A stretch of DNA of 64,000 bases from Microthrixaceae bacterium. GTDB lineage: Bacteria; Actinomycetota; Acidimicrobiia; Acidimicrobiales; Microtrichaceae. This document shows positions 44,571 through 53,926 of this stretch, piece by piece. The notes under the pieces are model-generated. The model did not search any database. It had not been told where the DNA came from and saw only the letters and a program-made list of their open reading frames with translations. The stretch covers positions 62,001-126,000 of the forward strand of contig JAMLGM010000005.1 in NCBI GenBank assembly GCA_023957975.1, in the 5' to 3' direction. How positions within the stretch are numbered: the stretch's first letter is position 1; each line of letters opens with the position of its first letter. Made by a program: the position numbers and the translations under genes.

Positions 44571-45013
44571 GCGATCGAAACCCCGCAGCCCACCACTCCG
44601 AACGCGGCACCACCCTGTTGCTGTTTCCGGTCGCGGTGCTCGTGGTGATGGTCCTCGGCGCCATCGCCGTCGACATGTCGGCGATGCACTTCGCACGCCG
44701 CGCTGCCCTTCGCGCTGCCGGCACCGCCGCCGACGACGCAGCCGCGATGATCGACGTCGAGCGATTCACCACCGACGGAACCCTCGTGCTCGACGAGGCC
44801 CGGGCGGCCTCGGTCGCCGCTGCGTCACTTCAGCTCGCACACCTTCCTGGCGAAGTGATCGGTCAACCGACCATCTCGGTCGACGGCATCGCTCGCAGCG
44901 TCACGGTCACCATCACCGTTCAACTCGACCGGCTCTTGTCCCCCGCCGTTGGCGGCTCAAGTGGGGACCTCATCACCGTTTCGGCCATCGGACACCTGGA
45001 TCGTCAACCATGA
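44567..45013 (+). CDS. TadE/TadG-like pilus assembly protein
   Basis: 148 aa. Head MSDRNPAAHHSERGTTLLLF, one hydrophobic helix (PVAVLVVMVLGAIAVDMS) and a soluble domain with FARRAALRAAGTAADDAAAM and a beta-rich tail. The pattern (RG, helix, D-x-A-x-AA) fits the TadG/TadE pseudopilin group. Coupled by ATGA on both sides. It is the third consecutive pseudopilin. Confidence 0.7.
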   Translation: MSDRNPAAHHSERGTTLLLFPVAVLVVMVLGAIAVDMSAMHFARRAALRAAGTAADDAAAMIDVERFTTDGTLVLDEARAASVAAASLQLAHLPGEVIGQPTISVDGIARSVTVTITVQLDRLLSPAVGGSSGDLITVSAIGHLDRQP

Positions 45014-46731
45014 CCATCGATCATTCATCACACGACCTCGACCTGCACCCCACCACGACCCCGCCCCGCCTGGTCTCGCTGGAGGTCAGCGACGAGGCAG
45101 ACGCGGCAAACGGCGCTGTCCTGGGACTCGCGGACGAGGATTCGCAGTTTCCCGATCGTGCGATGCGCCGAATGTCGCGGCGCCTGCGACTCAGCGAGGT
45201 TCACGACCTCGAACCCTGCACCGCCATCACCTACGAACGTCGCGACGGAGTCCTGCTCGTCCGCAAGAGCGCCTCGGAGCCGGACGCACAACGGCGCCTC
45301 GAACACGAACTCGACGTCCTCTCGCAACTGCAGATTCCCGCGGTCGTTTCGCTCGCCGACCCCACCCAGGTCCAGCAACTCGATGATTCCTCCAACCCTG
45401 CCGCGCTGGTCACCGCGTTCGCCGGACGCACGACGCTGGCGCAGCTCGTGCCCGATCGAGCAGCGACCGTGTCGAAAGTCGGCGCCGCACTCCTCATCTC
45501 GTTGACGGAACTGCATCGCCACGGCTGGTCGCATGGCTCGGTGAGCGCCGATCACGCCATCATGGGTGCCGGCACCGTCGTGTTGTGTTCGCTGGGCAAC
45601 GCCCGACGCAGCGACGGTCGGCTCGGAGCGATCGATGACGACGCCCGCAATGCGGCAGCGGTTCTGGAGTCGCTCGCGGGGTCGCTTCCCCCCGCTGCGG
45701 ATCGAGCGGAGCGAGCAGCACGGCGCGCCCTTCGTTCGACGATCCAACGGATTCAACGCGACGGCTCCGCCGCGCTGCTCGACGCATCGCAACGGCTGAC
45801 CGATGCCGCTCAACAGAGCGCCTTGTCTCACACTTCGAGTGGTCGAACATCCGGCCAAACTCCGACGACCGCCAACTCGACGGCCGGCCGCCGCCTCTCC
45901 ACGCCCGCGGCGGCCGTTCCATCGCGAATCAGGGCACTCACGCTCAGCGTCGGCACCCTCGCCGGGTTCGTCGCCGTGATCCTCGGACTGCGATGGCTGG
46001 GCGGCCCGCTTCAGTGGCCCGCGGCCGACCCGCTCACCGGGGCGATCGACCCGATCACGCTGGTGCTCACCGCTGGCCGCGTCGCCGGAGTCCTCGCCGC
46101 GATCTACGGCATCGTGCTGAGCGCTGCGACGGCGATCGCGGTGCTCACCGGTCGCGCCGAGGTCGCCGCGGCCGCGGCACGGCTCGCCTCACCAAGGGTG
46201 CGCACGGCCATGCTGGTGCTGGTCGGGGTTGGGACGGTCGCGAGTGCCATCAGCGGTCCGATCGCCACACCACCCACGTCGTCGGTGGCGTCGAGCGCGC
46301 CCGCTCGGGTTGCGCCGGTGGCCGCCGCCGAACCGACCACCGCCGCTCCTACCACCGCGACCCCAACGACCGCGACCCCAACGACTGCCGCGCCCACCAC
46401 CGCCGCACCCACCTCTCAGGTCGATTCCACGCCGGCACAAGCGGCTCCGGACGCCGACGCCGACAACTCCGCCGCCGCCAACGCCGCCGACGTCATCGAC
46501 GACGACGGCCGCTGGACCGTGGCCCGCGGCGATCACCTCTGGGGAATCAGTGCTCAGATCGTGACCGATCACCTCGGCGGCCCGGCAACCGACGCCGACA
46601 TCGGCCGCTACTGGAGCCACCTCGTCGACGCCAACCGTTCCAACCTCGTCGACCCCGACAACCCCGACCTCCTCCACGTCGGCCAAGTCCTCCGCGTCCC
46701 TTCAGCCGCCGACGTGTTCCAGACACCCTGA
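45010..46731 (+). CDS. Kinase-like (probably inactive) membrane protein with C-terminal LysM
   Basis: 573 aa, with the start coupled to the previous gene. Residues ~70-260 look like a protein-kinase fold: LLVRKSAS (beta-3 lysine), LEHELDVLSQL (alpha-C Glu), then SHGSVSADHAIM in the place of HRDLKPENI and VVLCSLGNAR in the place of DFG, so the catalytic Asp residues are absent. Residues ~305-425 have about three hydrophobic helices. A Thr/Pro-rich linker of about 60 residues is followed by an extended LysM: WTVARGDHLWGISAQIV...LVDPDNPDLLHVGQVLRVP. LysM binds peptidoglycan, so the protein may anchor the pilus base to the wall while its pseudokinase stays in the cytoplasm. Topology is inferred. 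Confidence 0.8.
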   Translation: MTIDHSSHDLDLHPTTTPPRLVSLEVSDEADAANGAVLGLADEDSQFPDRAMRRMSRRLRLSEVHDLEPCTAITYERRDGVLLVRKSASEPDAQRRLEHELDVLSQLQIPAVVSLADPTQVQQLDDSSNPAALVTAFAGRTTLAQLVPDRAATVSKVGAALLISLTELHRHGWSHGSVSADHAIMGAGTVVLCSLGNARRSDGRLGAIDDDARNAAAVLESLAGSLPPAADRAERAARRALRSTIQRIQRDGSAALLDASQRLTDAAQQSALSHTSSGRTSGQTPTTANSTAGRRLSTPAAAVPSRIRALTLSVGTLAGFVAVILGLRWLGGPLQWPAADPLTGAIDPITLVLTAGRVAGVLAAIYGIVLSAATAIAVLTGRAEVAAAAARLASPRVRTAMLVLVGVGTVASAISGPIATPPTSSVASSAPARVAPVAAAEPTTAAPTTATPTTATPTTAAPTTAAPTSQVDSTPAQAAPDADADNSAAANAADVIDDDGRWTVARGDHLWGISAQIVTDHLGGPATDADIGRYWSHLVDANRSNLVDPDNPDLLHVGQVLRVPSAADVFQTP

Positions 46732-46816
46732 AGGCGATTGAGTATCGACGGGTTCACGCCACCCGCTACCCTCAACGAGACCACCACGGGGGACGTGCCG
46801 GAGCGACAGGAACCAG

Positions 46817-48106
46817 ATGGCGATACAGACGGTTGTTTCCGGGCGCATACGCAACCCGGCGCTCACCGGCGTTCGAGGCATGGCCGCATTCGTCATTTTC
46901 TTGCACCATGCGTTCGGATACGTGCTTGAGCCACGTTCAAGCCTCGACACCGCGATCGCCGGGCTCGCCGCCCCCGGGTTCGCAGCACTCGACTGGTTCT
47001 TCGTGCTGTCGGGGCTCTTCATTGGCCAGATCCTCCTCACCGACGGCACCTCCCCCGAGGCACTGAAGCACTACATGTCTCGCCGAGTGCTCCGAATCGT
47101 TCCGCTGTACTGGCTGGTACTCGCCGTCGTCGTCATCGTGTTCCCGCTCGCGGTGCGTGCGTTCGGAGTCGACGGCGAGTGGAAGGAGCTCGCGGACGGG
47201 TACCGAACGTTGTGGGCCCCCTACGCCACCTTTGCAAACAACATCGTGTTGGACGCCGGCTCCACCGCCGCGGAGTTCTCACTGTCGCATTTCTGGACGG
47301 TCTCGCTGGAACTGCAGTTCTACCTCCTCGCCCCGATCGTCGTGATTCTCGCTCGCCGGCGAGTTGTTCACGTCGCCTTCGGGTTGGCGCTTGCGATCAT
47401 GGCATTTCGCCTGGGGGCCGCGGTGCTCGGCACTCCCCACGACGCGATGTATCGCCAACCGTGGTTCCATTCCGACTCCCTGTTCCTGGGGATGTGCATG
47501 GGCGCGTGCCAGATCTCCGGCACGAGCGTGCCGTGGAGCCGAATCCCACGAAAGCTGCTCATCGCAACGGTCCCGCTCAACCTCGTCATCGCAATGGCAC
47601 TCGCCTCGTACCGGCCGGACTCCGGCTACGCAACGCCGTTCAGCCTGACCGCAACGAGTGTGGCCGGGGTCCTGGTCATCGAGAACGTGCTTCGTCCCGA
47701 ACCAACTCGGCTGCACCGTGCGTTGAAACGTCCATTCTGGATGTGGTCGGGCGACCGCAGCTACCCGTTCTACCTCCTGCACGTACCGGTGTTGGTCGCC
47801 GTCAACCTCGCGCTCGGCGAGGTCCTCGTGATCGGCGCCGGCGATACCTCGGTGAGGCTGCCACACACGGTGCTCGTCGCAGCGGTCACGTTCGCGGTGA
47901 CGATGGGGTTGTCACACGTCCTCCACGTCGCGTTGGAACGTCCACTGCTGAGATGGGCATCGTCGCGGTTCCGGATTCAGAAACGATCGACCACCAGCGC
48001 CAGCTCCCCGCTGGGCCGCTCACCCCTCGAAGGTCAGGCCGAGGGCATCGAGCCGCTGTGCGGCCTGATCCTGTCCGACCCCGAGAATCGCGGCGATCGC
48101 CCGTAG
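46817..48106 (+). CDS. Acyltransferase 3 family membrane protein
   Basis: 429 aa, with about ten hydrophobic helices. Family motifs: NPALTGVRGMAAFVIFLHHAF at the N-terminus (usual GxRxxA...H), FFVLSGLFIGQIL, SRRVLRIVPLYWLV (R-x10-R motif) and FWTVSLELQFYLLAP. The family O-acetylates or acylates surface glycans. The last ~35 residues (after RFRIQKRS) are read through the antisense of bldD and are low in hydrophobics. Paralogue of the acyltransferase at 58082; the acceptor cannot be told. Confidence 0.9.
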   Translation: MAIQTVVSGRIRNPALTGVRGMAAFVIFLHHAFGYVLEPRSSLDTAIAGLAAPGFAALDWFFVLSGLFIGQILLTDGTSPEALKHYMSRRVLRIVPLYWLVLAVVVIVFPLAVRAFGVDGEWKELADGYRTLWAPYATFANNIVLDAGSTAAEFSLSHFWTVSLELQFYLLAPIVVILARRRVVHVAFGLALAIMAFRLGAAVLGTPHDAMYRQPWFHSDSLFLGMCMGACQISGTSVPWSRIPRKLLIATVPLNLVIAMALASYRPDSGYATPFSLTATSVAGVLVIENVLRPEPTRLHRALKRPFWMWSGDRSYPFYLLHVPVLVAVNLALGEVLVIGAGDTSVRLPHTVLVAAVTFAVTMGLSHVLHVALERPLLRWASSRFRIQKRSTTSASSPLGRSPLEGQAEGIEPLCGLILSDPENRGDRP

Positions 48107-48577
48107 ATCGTCACGGCGAATCGTCAAGACCCTGCCGTTGAAGTCGTCGCGCTGCACCTGGATCATGCTCACATATCGCCGCAGCGTCTCCCCCTCGGCC
48201 GAGTCGATCCCCTCGAGACGGCGCAGGTCGAGCTGTGTCGAACGAGATTCCTGACCGCTTCGAGTGGCCTCGTCACGAGACTCGTCCTCGGCGCTGTAGC
48301 CGGTCGAGTCCTCGCGGGGAAGCAGCTGATCGACCGGTACCCCGTAGTAGCGGGCGAGTCGAAACAGGCGCGGCACCGAGATCGCACGCTCGCCGCGTTC
48401 GTACGCACCGAGCACCGATGCCTTGAACTCCGCACCGGTCGACGCCTCGACCTCCTGCAGCGAGAGGCGCTTCTGCTTGCGGATCGCACGCAAGCGCGCT
48501 CCGACCTCGCGGCCGAACTCCAAACGGACCTCGTCGTCCTCGTCGTCCTCGTAGCCCACGTTCTGCCCCGTTCCCAC
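48020..48577 (-). CDS. bldD: BldD-like XRE regulator with c-di-GMP signature
   Basis: 185 aa. The N-terminal XRE helix-turn-helix (GARLRAIRKQKRLSLQEVE...AYERGERAISVPRLFRLARYYGVPVDQLLP) resembles Streptomyces BldD. The C-terminal domain has RYVSMIQVQRDDFNGRVLTI followed by RRDD: this is the RxD-x8-RxxD c-di-GMP-binding pattern of BldD (RGD and RQDD in Streptomyces). The spacing is exactly eight. In Streptomyces, c-di-GMP drives DNA binding by dimerising the C-terminal domains. It is convergent with the acyltransferase and overlaps it by 87 bp. Confidence 0.92.
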   Translation of the reverse strand: MGTGQNVGYEDDEDDEVRLEFGREVGARLRAIRKQKRLSLQEVEASTGAEFKASVLGAYERGERAISVPRLFRLARYYGVPVDQLLPREDSTGYSAEDESRDEATRSGQESRSTQLDLRRLEGIDSAEGETLRRYVSMIQVQRDDFNGRVLTIRRDDLRAIAAILGVGQDQAAQRLDALGLTFEG

Positions 48578-48678
48578 GAGGCGCTGGACCTCGCATCACC
48601 TTTGCGACATCGACGTCACCCTGGATCGCCGGCGATCACCGTCAAGACGTTCGAAACCCGGAAACTTAGGGCATCGCG

Positions 48679-48702
48679 CACGCTGCGACAACACGCAGCG
48701 TG
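48679..48702 (-). terminator. Hairpin downstream of rsmE
   Basis: Arms CACGCTGCG and CGCAGCGTG flank a 6-nt loop. It begins 13 bases after the rsmE stop on the minus strand. There is no T-run, so it may stall transcription or protect the mRNA end instead. Confidence 0.5.
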
Positions 48703-48715
48703 GCCAAACCCTCGC

Positions 48716-49480
48716 TCAGAGCGCCGAGGAGCGCAGCGCCGCCAACAGGGCGCCGGCGGTGATCGCCGCCGTCTCGGCCCGCAGGATGTGGTCGCCGAGT
48801 CCCATGACCGTCGCCCCCAACGAACGTTCACGCTCCGACCACCCGCCCTCCGGGCCGACCGCCACCACCACCGGCGTCGATCCGGCCGCCTGCTGCCAGG
48901 CCGCGGAGGCGACGACGCCGCCGGAGTCGCAGCGAATCGTGCCCGGGTAGTCGCGCAACAGGTCGTCGAAGCTTCGCACCGCCGCGATCTCGGGAAGGTG
49001 GGTGCGACGACACTGCATCGCGGCCTCTCGGGCGATGCGCTCGAATCGCCGGATCTGCTTCGCCGCCCGCTCCCCCTTCCATTTGACGACCCCGTGGTCG
49101 CAGTCGAGCGGGAGGATCAGATCCACCCCCAACTCGGTGAGCTTCTGCACGATCAGTTCGGGACGGTCCCCTTTGATCAGGGCGAATGCCACGGCGATCG
49201 CCGGTGACCGACGCGGCGATCGATACACCACCCCGGCGCCCGTTGGCTCGGGACCGAATGTGGCGCGCCGCCAACGTCCGGCACCGTCGCACACCACGAT
49301 CGGGGACCCGTCGGGCACCCGCAACACGCGCGAGACGTGGTGGTAATCATCCGGGTCGCACACGGGATGGTCGATGGACTCGACGAACAGCATCGGCCCG
49401 TCGCGATGGGTCGGAGACGCCGCAGAGGTGCCGGCCGATGCGGTCGTGCCCTGCTGGGAACCAGGACCCTGAGCGTCCAT
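48716..49480 (-). CDS. rsmE: 16S rRNA m3U1498 methyltransferase RsmE
   Basis: 254 aa. SPOUT fold: PUA-like N-terminus (HHVSRVLRVPDGSPIVVCDGAG), then ALIKGDRPELIVQKLTELGVD, and the knot motifs VVVAVGPEGGWSERE and LGDHILRAETAAITAGALL. It methylates U1498 of 16S rRNA. The start at 49480 lies six bases past the dnaJ stop; ATG 49393 (MLFVESIDHP) would remove a low-complexity head and is possible. Its position after dnaJ is conserved in many bacteria. Confidence 0.93.
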   Translation of the reverse strand: MDAQGPGSQQGTTASAGTSAASPTHRDGPMLFVESIDHPVCDPDDYHHVSRVLRVPDGSPIVVCDGAGRWRRATFGPEPTGAGVVYRSPRRSPAIAVAFALIKGDRPELIVQKLTELGVDLILPLDCDHGVVKWKGERAAKQIRRFERIAREAAMQCRRTHLPEIAAVRSFDDLLRDYPGTIRCDSGGVVASAAWQQAAGSTPVVVAVGPEGGWSERERSLGATVMGLGDHILRAETAAITAGALLAALRSSAL

Positions 49481-49486
49481 CTCCCG

Positions 49487-50608
49487 CTACTTGAACGCGC
49501 TCTTGATGCGCGAGAACAACCCGCCTTCGGGCCGCCTGACCTCTTCGCCGCGAAGCTCGGCCAACTGCTCGAGCAACGACACCTCGGCGTCGGAGAGTTC
49601 GGTCGGGGTGTCGACCTGCACGGTCACCAACAGGTCGCCGCGGCCGCGCTCGCCGAGACGGGGAACGCCGCGACCCCTCAGCCGAAAGACCTTGCCGCTC
49701 TGGGTTCCGGGCGGAACGACCAGGCTCTCCACCCCATCGAGGGTCTCGTAGTCCAGGTGATGCCCGAGCGCCGCCTGGGTCATGGTCACGTGCAGGTCCT
49801 CCAGCAGGCTGGAGCCTTCGCGCTGGAACCGTTCGTGGGGGGTGACCCGGACCCGTACGTACAGGTCTCCCGCGGGTCCACCGCGGGGTCCCACCGCTCC
49901 GCGGCCGTTGAGTCGAAGTGTCGTCCCGTTGTCGACACCCTCCGGGATGTCGACGGTGTAGGTCTCATCTGACACCGTGCGTCCGTCCCCACCGCAGGTG
50001 CCACACGGGTTGTCGATCGTCTCGCCCATCCCACCGCAGCGCGTACAGACGTTTTCCGAGATGATCTGACCGAGGATCGTGTTGCGCACGCCACGCACCA
50101 CCCCGGTTCCGGAGCAGTCGGGACACGTCGTCGGCGAGGAGCCCTCCGCGGCACCCGAACCATCGCAGTCGCCACAACGTACCGCCGTGCGAACCGTCAG
50201 CTCGTGAGCGCCGCCGAACACGGCGTCGACGAAGTCGAGGGTCATCACCGCCTCGACTTCGGGTCCGCGCGGCGGCCCCGACGGCCCTCGGGAACGTCCG
50301 CCGCCAAACGGTGAGCCTCCGCCGAAGAACGCGTCGAAGATGTCCCCGACGCCTCCGAACGGATCGCCGCCAGGACCGCCCATTCCACCCATCGCGCTGT
50401 CGCCGAACCGGTCGTAGTGGGCGCGTTTGTCGGGATCGCTCAGCACCTCGTATGCGAGCGCGATCTCCTTGAAGCGGGCTTCGGCCGCAACGTCGCCCTG
50501 GTTCGCGTCGGGGTGATGCTCCCGAGCGAGGCGTCGATAGGCCTTCTTGATCTCCTCGGCCGTGGCCGTGCGCGCCACGCCAAGGGTCTCGTAATGATCT
50601 GCACTCAC
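49487..50608 (-). CDS. dnaJ: Chaperone DnaJ
   Basis: 373 aa. J domain at the N-terminus (DHYETLGVARTATAEEIKKA with the HPD in EHHPDANQ), Gly/Phe-rich linker (GGPGGDPFGGVGDIFDAFFGG), four zinc repeats (CGDCDGSG, CPDCSGTG, CTRCGGMG, CGTCGGDG) and a C-terminal peptide-binding domain. It stimulates DnaK. It is preceded ten bases upstream by hrcA, so both respond to the CIRCE element. dnaK is not in the window. Confidence 0.97.
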   Translation of the reverse strand: MSADHYETLGVARTATAEEIKKAYRRLAREHHPDANQGDVAAEARFKEIALAYEVLSDPDKRAHYDRFGDSAMGGMGGPGGDPFGGVGDIFDAFFGGGSPFGGGRSRGPSGPPRGPEVEAVMTLDFVDAVFGGAHELTVRTAVRCGDCDGSGAAEGSSPTTCPDCSGTGVVRGVRNTILGQIISENVCTRCGGMGETIDNPCGTCGGDGRTVSDETYTVDIPEGVDNGTTLRLNGRGAVGPRGGPAGDLYVRVRVTPHERFQREGSSLLEDLHVTMTQAALGHHLDYETLDGVESLVVPPGTQSGKVFRLRGRGVPRLGERGRGDLLVTVQVDTPTELSDAEVSLLEQLAELRGEEVRRPEGGLFSRIKSAFK

Positions 50609-50618
50609 GGGTGTCTCG

Positions 50619-51620
50619 TTACTCCCCTTCGGTCAGCAGGTGACCGAGTCGGTTGCTGACGACCGCCACGGCGGCCAGCGTCTCCTGGTAGTTCATGCGC
50701 GTCGGGCCGAGCACGCCGATGGCCCCGGCGTTCTCGCCGCCGACCTGGAACGGGGCCACCACCAGCGAGCACTCCGCCAACGGAGCGACCCCGGTTTCGG
50801 AGCCGATCGCCACCGTCAGACCGCGATCCAGCACGTCGCGGATCAAGGTCACGACCGACATTTGCTGATCGAGCAGCGACAGCACTTCTCGCAGCGTGTC
50901 GGACGCGTCGAAGGCTGCGGCGATGTTCGACGCTCCGTCGATGTGCAGGGTTCGGCCCGACTCGGTGGCCGCCAGGCGAATCGCCTCGCTGGCCTCGGCC
51001 GCCAGTGCGGCGAGCGACTCGGGGACGGCGAGATCCAGAGTCGACACGTCGGTGACGGGCCGGTCGAGCAATGCCCGGCCGAGCAGACGGCCCACCTCGT
51101 CCAAGTCGTCGGCGGTCACCGGAGTCGATCGCTCGACGAGGTGTTTGAGCACCGTGCCGGCGGACAACACCACCAGGGTCAGATACGACCGCTCGCTGAG
51201 GGCGACGAGTTGCACCGAGCGCACCTTGCGGGTCTCGGCGACCTCGCCGATCACCATCGCCGTGGTCGAGGTCAGCCGACTCAGCAGTCGTGAGGTCGAC
51301 TGCAACATGGCCTCGAGCTCGCCGTGCACGTGGGCGAAGAACCCGCTGACGGTTCGGGTTTGTTCGGGTCCGAGTCGGGCGGGACCCATCTCGTCGACGA
51401 AAAACCGGTAGCCCTTCTCGGTGGGAATGCGCCCGGCGCTGGTGTGTGGCTGAACCAGGTAGCCCTCGCGTTCGAGCACCGTCATCTCGCTGCGCACGGT
51501 GGCGGCAGACACTCCGATGGCCGCCGCCTCGACCACATGGCCCGAGCCCACCGGCTGGGCGGTCTCGATGTAGGTCTGGACGACGGCTCGGAGGATGGCG
51601 GACTTGCGATCGTCGAGCAT
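50619..51620 (-). CDS. hrcA: Heat-inducible transcription repressor HrcA
   Basis: 333 aa. Winged-helix N-terminus (LDDRKSAILRAVVQTYIETAQPVGS, then SAATVRSEMTVLEREGYLVQPHTSAGRIPTEKGYR), typical of HrcA, followed by a GAF-like domain. It represses heat-shock operons by binding CIRCE, which lies directly upstream of the ATG at 51620. A GTG at 51629 is inside CIRCE and is less likely. It heads hrcA-dnaJ and possibly rsmE. Confidence 0.96.
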   Translation of the reverse strand: MLDDRKSAILRAVVQTYIETAQPVGSGHVVEAAAIGVSAATVRSEMTVLEREGYLVQPHTSAGRIPTEKGYRFFVDEMGPARLGPEQTRTVSGFFAHVHGELEAMLQSTSRLLSRLTSTTAMVIGEVAETRKVRSVQLVALSERSYLTLVVLSAGTVLKHLVERSTPVTADDLDEVGRLLGRALLDRPVTDVSTLDLAVPESLAALAAEASEAIRLAATESGRTLHIDGASNIAAAFDASDTLREVLSLLDQQMSVVTLIRDVLDRGLTVAIGSETGVAPLAECSLVVAPFQVGGENAGAIGVLGPTRMNYQETLAAVAVVSNRLGHLLTEGE

Positions 51621-51622
51621 GA

Positions 51623-51649
51623 TTGGCACTCAGTCTACGCGAGTGCCAA
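51623..51649. promoter_or_regulatory. CIRCE element controlling hrcA-dnaJ
   Basis: TTGGCACTC-N9-GAGTGCCAA, matching the CIRCE consensus TTAGCACTC-N9-GAGTGCTAA in all but one symmetrical base pair. It sits two bases before the hrcA ATG, in the leader, between hrcA and lepA. It shows that hrcA is autoregulated. Confidence 0.93.
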
Positions 51650-51657
51650 TGAGATGC

Positions 51658-53445
51658 TCAGTCATCGAGTCTCAACGCGGTGATGAACGCATCGGAGGGC
51701 AACTCGACCCGCCCGATGTTCTTCATCCGCTTCTTGCCTTCCTTCTGCTTGGCCAACACCTTCTTCTTGCGGCTGATGTCGCCGCCGTACAGCTTGGCGG
51801 TCACGTCCTTGCGGTAGGCCTTGACCGTCTGACGCGAGATGAACCGTCCGCCGATCGCGGCCTGGATCGGTACGTCGAATTGCTGGCGGGGAATGATCTC
51901 CTTCAGCTTCTCGCACATCTTCTTGCCGTAGTCGTACGCCTTGTCCTTGTGCACGATCTGACAGAACGCGTCGACCTGTTCGCCGTTCAACAAGATGTCG
52001 ACACGAACGAGTTGTCCGGCCTGATACCCCGCAGGTTCGTAGTCGAGCGAGGCGTAGCCCTGGGTGCGGCTCTTGAGCTGATCGAAAAAGTCGATGACCA
52101 CCTCCGCGAGCGGGATCGAGTACTGCAACTCGACTCGTTCAGGGCTGATGTACTCCATCTTCTTCATCACCCCACGGCGCTTCTGGCACAGGTCCATCAA
52201 CGTGCCGACATAGTCGGTGGGTGTGAGGATGGAACACGCGAAGATCGGCTCGGCGATCTCGCGGAACTCGCCCGGGCTGGGCAGATCCGACGGGTTGTCG
52301 ACCACGACCTCGTCGCCGGTGTTCATGACGATCCGGTATTCGACCGACGGTGCGGTGGCGATCAGGTTGAGGCCGAACTCGCGCTCGAGGCGCTCTCGCA
52401 CGATCTCCATGTGCAACAGCCCGAGGTAGCCGACCCGGAACCCGAAACCGAGCGCACCCGACACCTCGGGCTCATAGGAGAACGAGCTGTCGTTGAGACG
52501 CAGCTTCTCAAGCGCGTCGCGCAGGTCGTCGAACGCGTCACCGTCGACCGGATAAAGCCCGCAGAACACCATCGGTTTGGGCTCCATGTATCCCGGCAGC
52601 GGCTCGAGCGCCGGGCGCGAGAACTCGGTGATCGTCTCACCCGAACGCGCCTCGCCGACGTCCTTGATGCCGGCGATGAGATAGCCGACCTCGCCCGGCC
52701 CGAGCGCCGGCACCGGCGTGTTTTCGGGTCTTCGGCCTCCGACCTCGATCGCTTCGTGGGTCGAACCGGACTGCATGAATTTCAGCCGCGTCCCGGTGCG
52801 GAGAAACCCGTTCACGACCCGCACCGAGCTGACCACGCCCCGGTAGGTGTCGAAGTGACTGTCGAAGATCAGCGCCTGCAGCGGCTCGTCGGGATTGCCG
52901 ACCGGCGCCGGAATCCGTTCGATCACCGCGTCGAGCAGCTCCGCCACCCCCTCCCCCGTCTTCGCGGAGATGCGCAGAATCTCGTCCGCCGGGATGCCGA
53001 GGGTCTGTTCGAGCTCGCTTGCGTACCGGTCGGGATCGGCAGCGGGAAGGTCGATCTTGTTGAGGCAGGCCACGATCTCGAGATCGTTCTCGAGCGCCAG
53101 GTAACAGTTGGCGAGGGTCTGCGCCTCGATGCCCTGCGACGCGTCGACCACCAGGATCACGCCCTCGCACGCCGCAAGCGATCGCGACACCTCATAGCCG
53201 AAATCGACGTGGCCGGGGGTGTCGATCAGGTGGATGACGTGGTCGTCGTAATCGAGCTTGACCGATTGCAGCTTGATGGTGATGCCACGCTCGCGTTCGA
53301 GGTCCATCGAGTCGAGGTACTGCGCACGCATGTCGCGTGGATCGACGGCACCGCAGATCTCCAGAATCCGGTCGGCGAGGGTGGATTTCCCATGATCGAT
53401 GTGGGCGATGATCGAGAGGTTGCGGATTCGGGAGAGGTCGGTCAC
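51658..53445 (-). CDS. lepA: Elongation factor 4 (LepA)
   Basis: 595 aa. GTP-binding translation factor: G1 [12 protein letters not shown]2 region RERGITI, G3 DTPGHVDF, G4 LNKIDLP, and the LepA C-terminal domain with its [16 protein letters not shown] basic end. Length is typical. lepA-hrcA-dnaJ gene order is common in bacteria. It is divergent from rpsT, sharing the 180-bp region 53446-53626, where I see no clear promoter. Confidence 0.97.
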   Translation of the reverse strand: MTDLSRIRNLSIIAHIDHGKSTLADRILEICGAVDPRDMRAQYLDSMDLERERGITIKLQSVKLDYDDHVIHLIDTPGHVDFGYEVSRSLAACEGVILVVDASQGIEAQTLANCYLALENDLEIVACLNKIDLPAADPDRYASELEQTLGIPADEILRISAKTGEGVAELLDAVIERIPAPVGNPDEPLQALIFDSHFDTYRGVVSSVRVVNGFLRTGTRLKFMQSGSTHEAIEVGGRRPENTPVPALGPGEVGYLIAGIKDVGEARSGETITEFSRPALEPLPGYMEPKPMVFCGLYPVDGDAFDDLRDALEKLRLNDSSFSYEPEVSGALGFGFRVGYLGLLHMEIVRERLEREFGLNLIATAPSVEYRIVMNTGDEVVVDNPSDLPSPGEFREIAEPIFACSILTPTDYVGTLMDLCQKRRGVMKKMEYISPERVELQYSIPLAEVVIDFFDQLKSRTQGYASLDYEPAGYQAGQLVRVDILLNGEQVDAFCQIVHKDKAYDYGKKMCEKLKEIIPRQQFDVPIQAAIGGRFISRQTVKAYRKDVTAKLYGGDISRKKKVLAKQKEGKKRMKNIGRVELPSDAFITALRLDD

Positions 53446-53626
53446 AGCGGTACTTTCACGAACCGCCCTCCAGCGGGCGGTCCTTCGAAGCTACCAAGAA
53501 CCTGCGGCCGGGCCGCACGCCAACGTGACGAGCCCTAGCGTTGGCCGATATGCTCTTTCAGTCCTGTGCAGCCGCTCTCGCGCGCACACCCGACGTTCGT
53601 TCATTCCCGAGACTGCAAGGTTCACC

Positions 53627-53899
53627 GTGGCCAACATCAAGAGCCAGATCAAGCGCAACAAGCAAAACGAGAAGGCCCGCCTGCGCAACAAGGCCGTCCG
53701 CTCCAATCTGAAGACCCGCGTCAAGAACGCCGAGGCCGCTGCCGCTGCCGGTGCGGAAGAGACCGAGGCAACGCTGCGCACCGCGATCTCCACGATCGAT
53801 CGCGCCGCCACCAAGGGCGTCATTCACAAGAACGCTGCGGCCCGCAAGAAGTCCCGCCTGGTCAAGCGCATCGCCGTGCTTCAGGCCGCCGAGGGCTGA
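53627..53899 (+). CDS. rpsT: 30S ribosomal protein S20
   Basis: 90 aa, typical S20 size. The N-terminus ANIKSQIKRNKQNEKARLRN and basic helices through KKSRLVKRIAVLQ are diagnostic. The GTG at 53627 is the start; the usual S20 opens with M-A-N-I-K. It is followed by a hairpin terminator before the convergent holA. Confidence 0.96.
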   Translation: MANIKSQIKRNKQNEKARLRNKAVRSNLKTRVKNAEAAAAAGAEETEATLRTAISTIDRAATKGVIHKNAAARKKSRLVKRIAVLQAAEG

Positions 53900-53926
53900 T
53901 CTCCGACCAGCGACCCTCAACCAGCG

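Noticed and set aside
51595..53538. 647-codon plus-strand open frame opposite lepA
   Set aside because: LepA on the minus strand is unmistakable; the opposite frame is a codon-usage shadow.
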